From Aureispira sp. (lineage in GTDB: Bacteria; Bacteroidota; Bacteroidia; Chitinophagales; Saprospiraceae), in contig JAAEPD010000194.1 of NCBI GenBank assembly GCA_024222455.1, positions 1 to 64,000 of the forward strand: 64,000 bases of DNA. Reading direction: 5' to 3'. The notes under the pieces were generated by a model. The model saw only the letters and a list, made by a program, of their open reading frames with translations, was not told the origin of the DNA and did not search any database. Both the position numbers and the translations under genes were made by a program. Numbering within the stretch: position 1 is the stretch's first letter; every line of letters starts with the position of its first letter. Shown piece after piece: positions 8,925 to 15,942 of the stretch.

Positions 8925-9269
8925 TTAGCACATAGAAGAGCTGCCATCCCAACCATTAGAAAGCTTTGCATATTCACCATCTGCTGGATTTACTTTGTAT
9001 ATACTACCACCATCTATCATGAATAAATTGCCAGCCTTGTAGACCATTTGTTTAGTATTGGACCAACCACTAGATAGTTTGTTGTATTCAGCATTAGACT
9101 TGTTGACAGAATAAAGATTGCCATTATGGATAATAAATAGTTGCTCTTCACTTTCGGTCATTAGAGTACTGGTGTCCCAACCTGTAGAAAATTTGACATA
9201 CTCACCTGATTCTAGATCGACAGTGTATAGGTTGCCATTGTGTAAAACGTATAAAACTTGAGGATTCAT
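8925..9269 (-). CDS. Cytoplasmic protein of three tandem ~36-residue beta repeats
   Basis: The 114-aa protein is almost entirely three repeats beginning near residues 6, 44 and 79: LYVLHNGNLYTV, LFIIHNGNLYSV and LFMIDGGSIYKV. Each is followed by a (G/A)EY.K(F/L)S.GW motif. The pattern looks like beta-propeller or tectonin/tachylectin-type blades. Three blades are too few for a closed propeller, so oligomer assembly is likely if this fold is right. There is no signal peptide; the chain ends in Cys. It could be a lectin-like binding protein; the ligand is unknown. It lies downstream of the LytTR/kinase pair, with a 23-base gap. Confidence 0.72.
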   Translation of the reverse strand: MNPQVLYVLHNGNLYTVDLESGEYVKFSTGWDTSTLMTESEEQLFIIHNGNLYSVNKSNAEYNKLSSGWSNTKQMVYKAGNLFMIDGGSIYKVNPADGEYAKLSNGWDGSSSMC

Positions 9270-9292
9270 AATTAAAAGGTTTTATTGGTTAT

Positions 9293-10015
9293 TTAAAATT
9301 GTTGTAAACGATTGATTAATTCTTGATAGTAGCTTCGGCTAAGCGGAACTTGGTCCTTGCCAACTACAATCTGTTTATTTTCTATTTTTTGGATATGCCT
9401 AAGGTTGAGCAAATAGGAACGATGCACACGCATGAAACCAAAGGGTAAAAGTTTTTCTTCTACTTTTTGAAGGGTTTGGTGTATGGTATATTTTTTAGTT
9501 GCTGTCACTAAATTTACATAATTATCCATGGCTTTCACGTATAGAATATCAACCACATTTAGCTTGACTAATAGTTCTTTGTCTTTGACAAACCAGGAGG
9601 TGTCTTCTGTTTGTGTAGTTTTAGTTGTTTGCGGTTTTCTAGATTGGTGTAGTGCTATTTCTACTGTTATTTGTAATTCTTTAGGCTTGTAAGGTTTGAC
9701 TAAGAGTCCTGCAGGGTTTGTTATTTTGAGTCGATTGAGGTGTTTGGGGTCTGTATTGGATGTAATAAAAATAAAAGGTGTTTGAAAATGTTGATTGATA
9801 TAATGTGCTAGATCAATTCCATCTAGATCGCCAATGATTTTAATATCAACTAAAACTAAATCAAGAGCTATTTTTTCTAAAATAGAAATGGCATCATCAG
9901 CATTATCAACTATATCAACAACCAAATAACCTTGCTGGATTAACAACAATTTTATTTTTTCAGCTATGATTCGTTCATCTTCTACTATTAAGACTTTAGG
10001 GTTACTGTGTTTCAT
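9293..10015 (-). CDS. LytTR-family response regulator
   Basis: The 240-aa regulator has an N-terminal receiver domain (acidic pair E12-D13, phospho-acceptor D57, VKPYKP lysine motif) and a C-terminal LytTR DNA-binding domain (residues about 140-240: VKAMDNYVNLV, RVHRSYLLNL, VPLSRSYYQEL). LytTR proteins bind DNA through beta-strands. Its ATG overlaps the stop of the kinase gene by 4 bases (ATGA), so the two form a coupled two-component system. The targets are not visible; the adjacent repeat-protein gene is a possible one. Confidence 0.93.
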   Translation of the reverse strand: MKHSNPKVLIVEDERIIAEKIKLLLIQQGYLVVDIVDNADDAISILEKIALDLVLVDIKIIGDLDGIDLAHYINQHFQTPFIFITSNTDPKHLNRLKITNPAGLLVKPYKPKELQITVEIALHQSRKPQTTKTTQTEDTSWFVKDKELLVKLNVVDILYVKAMDNYVNLVTATKKYTIHQTLQKVEEKLLPFGFMRVHRSYLLNLRHIQKIENKQIVVGKDQVPLSRSYYQELINRLQQF

Positions 10016-11826
10016 CTATTCGAATCTTGGGCTAAGGTGAATCTTTTTATTTTCAGAGTGATACTGGTTCCATTTTCAGAATTAATTGTCATATCTGCTT
10101 TTAGCTGTTGAGCTAGAGCTGTAGCTAGCTGCATTCCAAAATTGGTAGCATTTTTATGGTTAGCTGTTTTTTGAATACCTATGCCATTATCTTGAATAAT
10201 TAAGTTCAAATGATCTTTATGTTGAGTTAAGATAACATTTATTTCACCTGATGTTTTATTTGGGAAGGCATATTTAAATGCATTGGTCAATAATTCTGTA
10301 ACCAAAAGTCCCAAAGGAATACTACTATCTATATCCAAAAAAAGCTTATCAATAGTTGTATTGATGGTGATACTTTGGTCTTCATCATACAAATCGCTAA
10401 TATCTTCAACAAGTTCTTCTAAGTACTCTTGTATCTGAATACCTTTAAAATCATCTCGCTGATATAAACGTTGGTGCAGCAGTGCAACAGCCTCCACTCG
10501 TTTTTGGCTATCCTTGATGGCATTGATAGCCTGTTCGTCCTTTAGGTGATAGCCTTGAAGTTCTAGAATACTCGAAATGAGCTCTAAATTATTTTTGACT
10601 CGATGATGTATTTCACCCAAGAGTACTTCTTTCTCTTTTAGCAAGCCATCTTTTTCAACTAGATTTTCTTCTATAGTTATATTTTTAGCTCTAAGAATTT
10701 TGTTGATTTGGCGATTGTTGATATTTCGATATAGAATGAAGCTGGCTAAGACCAAAATGCTTAGTATGATTCCCAAAAATAAACTACGTTGATATTGGTA
10801 GTTCAACTCTGCTTGTTTTTTTTGAAGAGCAGCTTCTGCTAATTGGCGATCTTTTTTTTCAATTTGATAAACAGTTTCCAAATTTGAGATTTTTTCTTGC
10901 CGTTCTTTATTCAAAATAGTATCTCTAAGATTATTATATTTTTTATAATATGAGAGGGCTAAATTTTTCTTATTAAGTTGTTCATATGTTTCCGCAACTG
11001 TACTGTAAGCAAATTGTAAGCGTTCTAACTGGTTGCTTTCTTGTGCAAGTTTTATATTTTTAAGGGCATAGGGGAGTGCTTGCTCTGCCTTATTTTGACT
11101 TAAATAAAAGTTAGCAAGAGCATTAGATAGGTTTAATTCTAGTTGGATCGAGGAATGGTTTTCTAAAGAGTCTAAAACTAAGTTATAGTATTCTGAAGCT
11201 AAATCATATTTTTTTTGCTCTGTATATATATTAGCTATGTTGGCAGTAGAAGACAATACTCCTGGAATATGGTTAAGGGCCTTGTAGTAACTAAGCGTTT
11301 TTTGATAAAGGGATAAGGCCTGTTCTATACTATCTTGAGCCTTATAAACTACTGCAATATTTAGGTAAGCATTGGCAAGTTCTAGGGTGTCTCTTTTATG
11401 AAGAGCTATGTCTAGATAGCTATTATAGTACTTTAAAGCATTTTCTAAATCATTTTGAAGATAGTAGACTGCACCAATATTGCAGTGGCTATAAGCCATC
11501 ATAATACTATCTTTATGCGTTTCTTCTATAGATAAGGCCTTGAAATGATATTCTAGTGCTTGGTCAGCTTGCCCCAACATATCATAAATTAACCCTAATT
11601 GACTATATGCATTAGCTTCTCCATACCAGTAATCCAAATTTTTAGCAGCTTTTAATGCTTGGAGACTATATGTTTTTGCTAAAGTTACATCTTGTTCTGA
11701 TATTGCCCAAGCAAGGTCATTGATAGAGTCAACTTCATGATTAGAAAGTATTTGTGCATGAATTTGGCTGTTATTGGAGAGTAAATAAACAAAGTAGAAA
11801 AATAAATAATAAAAAAAATTAGGCAT
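10012..11826 (-). CDS. TPR-domain sensor histidine kinase (HisKA_2 type)
   Basis: The 604-aa protein has a signal peptide (cleaved near IHAQ, residue 25), six or so TPR motifs in the periplasmic part (about 35-300), a coiled coil, one membrane helix (FLGIILSILVLASFILY, near 350-366) and a cytoplasmic kinase. The kinase has the HisKA_2 phospho-His box (GEIHHRVKNNLELI) and a HATPase_c domain (TELLTNAFKYAFP, IQDNGIGI). TPR-HisKA_2 kinases paired with LytTR regulators are common in Bacteroidota; the periplasmic TPRs presumably sense a protein or peptide. It overlaps the regulator gene by 4 bases. Confidence 0.93.
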   Translation of the reverse strand: MPNFFYYLFFYFVYLLSNNSQIHAQILSNHEVDSINDLAWAISEQDVTLAKTYSLQALKAAKNLDYWYGEANAYSQLGLIYDMLGQADQALEYHFKALSIEETHKDSIMMAYSHCNIGAVYYLQNDLENALKYYNSYLDIALHKRDTLELANAYLNIAVVYKAQDSIEQALSLYQKTLSYYKALNHIPGVLSSTANIANIYTEQKKYDLASEYYNLVLDSLENHSSIQLELNLSNALANFYLSQNKAEQALPYALKNIKLAQESNQLERLQFAYSTVAETYEQLNKKNLALSYYKKYNNLRDTILNKERQEKISNLETVYQIEKKDRQLAEAALQKKQAELNYQYQRSLFLGIILSILVLASFILYRNINNRQINKILRAKNITIEENLVEKDGLLKEKEVLLGEIHHRVKNNLELISSILELQGYHLKDEQAINAIKDSQKRVEAVALLHQRLYQRDDFKGIQIQEYLEELVEDISDLYDEDQSITINTTIDKLFLDIDSSIPLGLLVTELLTNAFKYAFPNKTSGEINVILTQHKDHLNLIIQDNGIGIQKTANHKNATNFGMQLATALAQQLKADMTINSENGTSITLKIKRFTLAQDSNR

Positions 11827-11993
11827 AAAAGTAACTTAGAGTAAATGAGAATCGTTATATTTAACTAAAGAATTAGGTAGAATACTAAAAATACAATACT
11901 TATTTTTTGCAAAAAAATATTTGTAAAAAAAAAACTGGTATGGTTTTTAGCAAATAAGATTGTATATGCACTTTTTATCCTAGCTAACAAAAC

Positions 11994-11998
11994 GGAGG
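11994..11998 (+). promoter_or_regulatory. Unusually strong Shine-Dalgarno sequence
   Basis: GGAGG lies 5 bases before the ATG at 12004. Most genes in this window have no such motif, in keeping with weak SD use in Bacteroidota, so this gene may be translated at a high or special rate. Confidence 0.6.
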
Positions 11999-12003
11999 AT
12001 GTT

Positions 12004-12387
12004 ATGAAACACGTATTTATAAACACAATTATTTTATTATTTTTAGGAGTAGCTGTTGCTACAGCTCAATCCGATGAACCTCGCTTTCCTGGTTGCTCAG
12101 ATGCAGAAGATGTAGACTGTGCAGACATGAAAATGATGCAGTTTATTTTTAGTAACCTTAAACACCCTGAAGAAGCTATTAGTGCTGGTGTCAAGGGTGA
12201 AGTTGTAGTATTTTTTACGGTCAAAGCTTCTGGAGACCTTGCAGAGATAAGTATCTCAGAGGGACTTGGTCATGGCTGCGATGAAGAGGTTCTTCGAGTC
12301 ATTGGAATGATGCCAAAGTGGCTGCCTGCTGAAGCAGATGGGCAAGCCGTTGATATGGAATGGGAAATTGGTGTTACCTTTAAATAG
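12004..12387 (+). CDS. Secreted single-domain TonB_C protein
   Basis: The 127-aa precursor has a signal peptide cut near ATAQ (residue 22), then a single TonB C-terminal-like domain. The domain shows the RFPGC segment, GVKGEVVVFFTVKASGDL, and EEVLRVIGMMPKW with a tryptophan motif followed by the final strand. Two cysteines (FPGCSDAEDVDC) precede it. It lacks the N-terminal anchor helix and proline-rich span of a true TonB, so it cannot itself energise transporters. It should be periplasmic or exported. A paralogue follows (12489) and a third is at the window end. Confidence 0.82.
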   Translation: MKHVFINTIILLFLGVAVATAQSDEPRFPGCSDAEDVDCADMKMMQFIFSNLKHPEEAISAGVKGEVVVFFTVKASGDLAEISISEGLGHGCDEEVLRVIGMMPKWLPAEADGQAVDMEWEIGVTFK

Positions 12388-12425
12388 AAAAGGAATTAAA
12401 AAAAACATCAATCTTAAAAAAGAAT

Positions 12426-12468
12426 AAAAAAGAGAAAATTTGCAGAAACTCGCAAGTTTTCTCTTTTT
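12426..12468 (+). terminator. Terminator between the two TonB_C genes
   Basis: A long A/T-rich stem (left arm about 12426-12443, right arm 12452-12468, one G-T pair) ends in TTTTT. It separates the two paralogous genes into separate transcripts or reduces read-through. Confidence 0.7.
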
Positions 12469-12488
12469 GCATTATATCTAGATGTCTT

Positions 12489-13250
12489 ATGAATAAGCTA
12501 TTTTTTCTTGTCTTGTACATATTTAGCATAAACTCTCTAATTGGGCAATCCGATTCTGTGTATACTCAAGTTGATATACCTCCTTTATTTGAAGGCTGCA
12601 ATGATCCTTTGATTAGCTCTGAACAACAACAAGCTTGTTCTGCACCTCAGGTTATGGCATTTATCCGACAACATATTGTGTATCCAGATAGTGCCAAAGC
12701 TCACAAAACAGAAGGAGTTGTTGTCGTTCGGTTTTTAGTGGATGCTAAAGGGCGTGTTTCTAGTGCTGAATTGATTCGGAACATAGGAAATGGATGTGGG
12801 CAAGAAGCCTTACGAATTGTTCGGATGTTTCCTGATTTTGAACCAGCAATGAAAGAGGGGGAACCTGTAGCATCTAAAATGACCTTACCTATTCGATTTA
12901 AAATAGTAGATGAAAGTGCAACAGAGAGTTTTTATCAGTTGCAATGGGGAAATGTGTATCAAAATGTTATCTCTAAGACAGACTTAGACATTTTATTAAA
13001 ACAGGCATTGGAAGTTCGTGATTTTTATGGGAATATTTATGAAGTCAAAAAACTAGAAGTTAATTATATATTCAAAAATAAGATAAAAAGCGAAAAAGGG
13101 AATAGTGGAATATTGACTCAACCAATGCTCAAAATGCTACAAAAATCTAAACCCAAAGGAGTTATTGTGTTTGTCGCAAAGATAGAAAAAGATGTGCAGA
13201 CAATAGAAGTCATTCGAGAATTTGAAATCAAACCCAGTCCTAAAAAATAA
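12489..13250 (+). CDS. Secreted TonB_C-domain protein with extra C-terminal domain
   Basis: The 253-aa precursor has a signal peptide (to about residue 20, LIGQ) and a TonB_C-like domain (about 30-140; FEGCNDP, VVVVRFLVDAKGRV, CGQEALRIVRMFP). A further region of about 110 residues (145-253) resembles no family I know. The first domain parallels the gene just upstream, including the Cys pair in the FEGC... QACS segment, so these are tandem paralogues. No transmembrane anchor is seen, so it is exported rather than a classical TonB. Confidence 0.8.
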   Translation: MNKLFFLVLYIFSINSLIGQSDSVYTQVDIPPLFEGCNDPLISSEQQQACSAPQVMAFIRQHIVYPDSAKAHKTEGVVVVRFLVDAKGRVSSAELIRNIGNGCGQEALRIVRMFPDFEPAMKEGEPVASKMTLPIRFKIVDESATESFYQLQWGNVYQNVISKTDLDILLKQALEVRDFYGNIYEVKKLEVNYIFKNKIKSEKGNSGILTQPMLKMLQKSKPKGVIVFVAKIEKDVQTIEVIREFEIKPSPKK

Positions 13251-13272
13251 TAGTCAGTATAGATATTGTTTT

Positions 13273-14358
13273 TTAGAATTGGCTGAAAATTCTTAGTAAT
13301 CGTGCTGAAATTTCTCCATCACAAGCTTTCTGATAGTCTTGATAAGAACAAGGAATAAGAGGTTGATGTTGATAAATAGGGTGTATTTCTAATTTAGGAA
13401 CCCAAAGCCACCAACGTTCACTCTTACTACTTTTGAAAAAAGTGAGAGGATAGTCATGATGAGTAGGTTCTACTACATACTTGGTTAGTCTATCAGTATC
13501 TACAGGATATTCTCCCTTTCGAGCATAAAAACCAGAAATAGCATACCAAATCAACTGAGCTACCAATTGGGCTGTTTGTCCATGATCAGCTAATGTAGGA
13601 TCATATCCAAATATAGACAAAGAAGAAAGTTGATCGCTCATGGTCGCATAACGCAATATTTTGCAAGCCTCTGTTGCAAAAAAACCATTCGGATTAGGAT
13701 GAGTAGTACAAGGTGCATCCGAACTTTTTATGCTTGCTAGATTGAATCCAAGTAGGTCTGTATTTCTTACAATAGGCTCTATATCGGCCAAATGTTGTTG
13801 AATTTTACTAAGTCTAAAAAGCTCAAAGAATTTATCCTTCAAAAAGTCGATAGCTACAGGATTACAATAGTGCAATTGGTAGCCTACACAACTAAAATTT
13901 GCTAAAATATTAGGATGCCTTTCTAGTAATTTATTGATTAGTAAAGAGTCCTTTTCTGACCAATCTAAATGGCTGTCCACAAGTGTTAGGTGTAGTAAAT
14001 CTCGTTGGTGCTCATATGCTCGAAACTGTGAGTCAACTACTTGTTTATCCTTACCTATAATAATAGGAAAGATTTTATGCTTTACTAAATAGTCTACAGT
14101 CTCTGTCAATCCAATGAATCCACCTTTGATTTGACCTAAATCTACAATGTCTATAGCCTTAAAATTGTGGGCTAACTGAAACAATGCTTTTCTAAACTCA
14201 CTATAGTCATGTTCATCAGTATTCAACAGCGCAATCTTCAAAGAAGTTGGATCTTGGCTTTTATGGAATGGACGAAGTAAATATCCATATTTAAATGACT
14301 GATAATCTTGTTGGTATAGATTATTATAAAGGCTAATATTACTCAAATGTTCTAACAT
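13273..14358 (-). CDS. Arginase/formimidoylglutamase-fold protein with degraded metal site
   Basis: The 361-aa protein aligns with the ureohydrolase (arginase) fold but has lost key Mn ligands. The GGDH motif reads GKDK (102-105), and the SxDxDxxDP motif reads ASIKSSDAP (208-216), keeping only D214. The DAHxD motif is nearly intact as DSHLD (128-132). A true arginase is encoded at 32171-33139. Related formimidoylglutamase-like proteins are common in Bacteroidota. This copy is probably catalytically impaired or uses altered chemistry, perhaps as a ligand-binding or regulatory protein. It is divergent from the dehydrogenase gene by about 80 bases. Confidence 0.8.
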   Translation of the reverse strand: MLEHLSNISLYNNLYQQDYQSFKYGYLLRPFHKSQDPTSLKIALLNTDEHDYSEFRKALFQLAHNFKAIDIVDLGQIKGGFIGLTETVDYLVKHKIFPIIIGKDKQVVDSQFRAYEHQRDLLHLTLVDSHLDWSEKDSLLINKLLERHPNILANFSCVGYQLHYCNPVAIDFLKDKFFELFRLSKIQQHLADIEPIVRNTDLLGFNLASIKSSDAPCTTHPNPNGFFATEACKILRYATMSDQLSSLSIFGYDPTLADHGQTAQLVAQLIWYAISGFYARKGEYPVDTDRLTKYVVEPTHHDYPLTFFKSSKSERWWLWVPKLEIHPIYQHQPLIPCSYQDYQKACDGEISARLLRIFSQF

Positions 14359-14389
14359 CTAGATTAAGCTTAGGTTAAATGCAAAAAAC

Positions 14390-14422
14390 TTGTAACTATT
14401 TGACCTCAAATAACTATATTTG
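14390..14422 (+). promoter_or_regulatory. Promoter of the Glu/Leu dehydrogenase gene
   Basis: TATATTTG (14415-14422) lies 20 bases before the ATG at 14442, with TTG (14390-14392) at a 22-bp spacing, slightly long. Its position inside the longer open frame beginning at 14379 shows that 14442 is the real start. Confidence 0.6.
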
Positions 14423-14441
14423 CATACAAAAAAACAAGGCT

Positions 14442-15692
14442 ATGGAAGAATTATTAAAACAGTATAAGGAAAAAGAACCAGAAATCGTATTTGAATGGAC
14501 AGATTCGGAGACTGGTGCTAAAGGTTGGGTTGTGATCAACTCACTTAGAGGTGGTGCTGCTGGTGGTGGTACTCGACTTCGCAAAGGTTTAAATAAAGAA
14601 GAAGTAGTTTCTTTGGCAAAAGTCATGGAAGTGAAATTTTCTTTTTGTGGACCTAATATTGGTGGAGCTAAATCAGGGATTAATTTCGATCCCAATGATC
14701 CTCGCAAAGATGAGGTGCTTCGTAGATGGTACAAAGCTGTTTTTCCATTGTTGAAAAACTACTATGGAACAGGCGGAGACCTAAATGTAGATGAGCTAAA
14801 AGATGTAATTCCAATCACTGAAGATTTGGGATTATGGCATCCACAAGAAGGAATTGTTCGTGGTCATCTAGATTTACCTCAAGGTAAGATGATTGCAGTA
14901 TTAGGACAACTAAGACAAGGGGTAAGTAAGTTAGTAGAAGACCCTCAATGTACACCTTCTGTTACTGCTAAACTTGCTGTTGCAGACCTGATTACAGGTT
15001 ATGGCGTTTGCGAATCTGTAGTTCATTATTATGATCTGTATCATCAAGCCAATGTAGAGGGTAAACGTGTTATTATTCAAGGCTGGGGGAATGTTGCTTC
15101 AGCAGCAGCCTATTATTTAGCCCGAAAAGGTGCTATTATTGTAGGTATAGTAGATATTGCAGGAGGGCTTATTCGTCCTGAAGGATTAACTTTTGAGGAA
15201 GTTTTAGATTTATATCTGAACAAGAATGGTAATAAGCTCTATTCCAAAGATATGATTCCTTTTGAGCAAGCCAATAAAGAGATTTGGGACCTCAAAGCTG
15301 ATGTATTTATACCTGGAGCAGCCTCCAAACTAATCAAAAGAGAACAAATTGATAAGTTGATGGATAATGGTCTAAAGGTTGTCTCTTGTGGTGCTAATGT
15401 ACCTTTTATTGATGACCAAGTGTTTTTTGGCCCAACAGCTAGATACACAGACGAAAAAATATCTGTAATTCCTGATTTCATTGCTAACAGCGGGATGGCT
15501 AGAGTTTTTGCTTATCTGATGCAAGCAGATATTCAGCTAACAGATGAGGCTATGTTTTTGGATGTATCAGAATCTATCCGAAAGGCATTAGAGCTTGTTA
15601 AAACGACAAATAATCAAGATGTTTTAATCTCAACAACAGCCTTAGAATTAGCCTTAGAGAAATTAGTTAAACCCCAAGTAATAAATGCTTAA
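14442..15692 (+). CDS. Glu/Leu/Phe/Val dehydrogenase
   Basis: The 416-aa protein has the amino-acid dehydrogenase layout. An N-terminal substrate domain has GGAAGGGTRLR and NIGGAKSGI (catalytic lysine region), followed by TGGDLNVDE. The C-terminal Rossmann domain has GWGNVASAAAYYLARKG near residue 215. It oxidatively deaminates an amino acid to a 2-oxoacid with NAD(P). Glutamate versus leucine preference cannot be read reliably from the sequence. The start is ATG 14442; 21 upstream in-frame codons overlap the promoter. It is divergent from the arginase-fold gene, hinting at amino-acid catabolism. Confidence 0.9.
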   Translation: MEELLKQYKEKEPEIVFEWTDSETGAKGWVVINSLRGGAAGGGTRLRKGLNKEEVVSLAKVMEVKFSFCGPNIGGAKSGINFDPNDPRKDEVLRRWYKAVFPLLKNYYGTGGDLNVDELKDVIPITEDLGLWHPQEGIVRGHLDLPQGKMIAVLGQLRQGVSKLVEDPQCTPSVTAKLAVADLITGYGVCESVVHYYDLYHQANVEGKRVIIQGWGNVASAAAYYLARKGAIIVGIVDIAGGLIRPEGLTFEEVLDLYLNKNGNKLYSKDMIPFEQANKEIWDLKADVFIPGAASKLIKREQIDKLMDNGLKVVSCGANVPFIDDQVFFGPTARYTDEKISVIPDFIANSGMARVFAYLMQADIQLTDEAMFLDVSESIRKALELVKTTNNQDVLISTTALELALEKLVKPQVINA

Positions 15693-15735
15693 GTGTTTAT
15701 TTTGGATATAAATTTCTAAACAAAGTTATAAGTAA

Positions 15736-15777
15736 AAGTGTCACTTTTTTGCTTTTTAGGGCTAAAAAGTGACACTT
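15736..15777. terminator. Long hairpin after the dehydrogenase gene
   Basis: AAGTGTCAC plus T5 (15736-15749) pairs perfectly over 14 bp with A5 plus GTGACACTT (15764-15777) around a 14-base loop. No T tract follows on the plus strand, so it may be an RNA-stability hairpin or an operator rather than a classical terminator. Confidence 0.5.
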
Positions 15778-15832
15778 AACGTATGTAAATGCATAAAAAT
15801 TGCCCTTGTTTCTAAAATAAGGTGTAGAATAA

Positions 15833-15864
15833 TTGCTATTAACATAAAAAAAATAATACATTTG
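15833..15864 (+). promoter_or_regulatory. Promoter of the OmpA-family gene
   Basis: TTG (15833-15835), 21 bp, and TACATTTG (15857-15864) match the Bacteroidota consensus. The leader would be about 70 nt before the ATG at 15943, a common feature of abundant outer membrane protein genes. Confidence 0.7.
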
Positions 15865-15942
15865 CGTGTATTTATATTTCCCTAATAACCTAAATGATAC
15901 GTCAAATACGCGTAAAGTTTATACTTAAAAAATACATTAGGA

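Noticed and set aside
14379-14441. Upstream ATG extending the amino-acid dehydrogenase by 21 residues
   Set aside because: The extension spans the TATATTTG promoter element and has no homology to the family; ATG 14442 fits.
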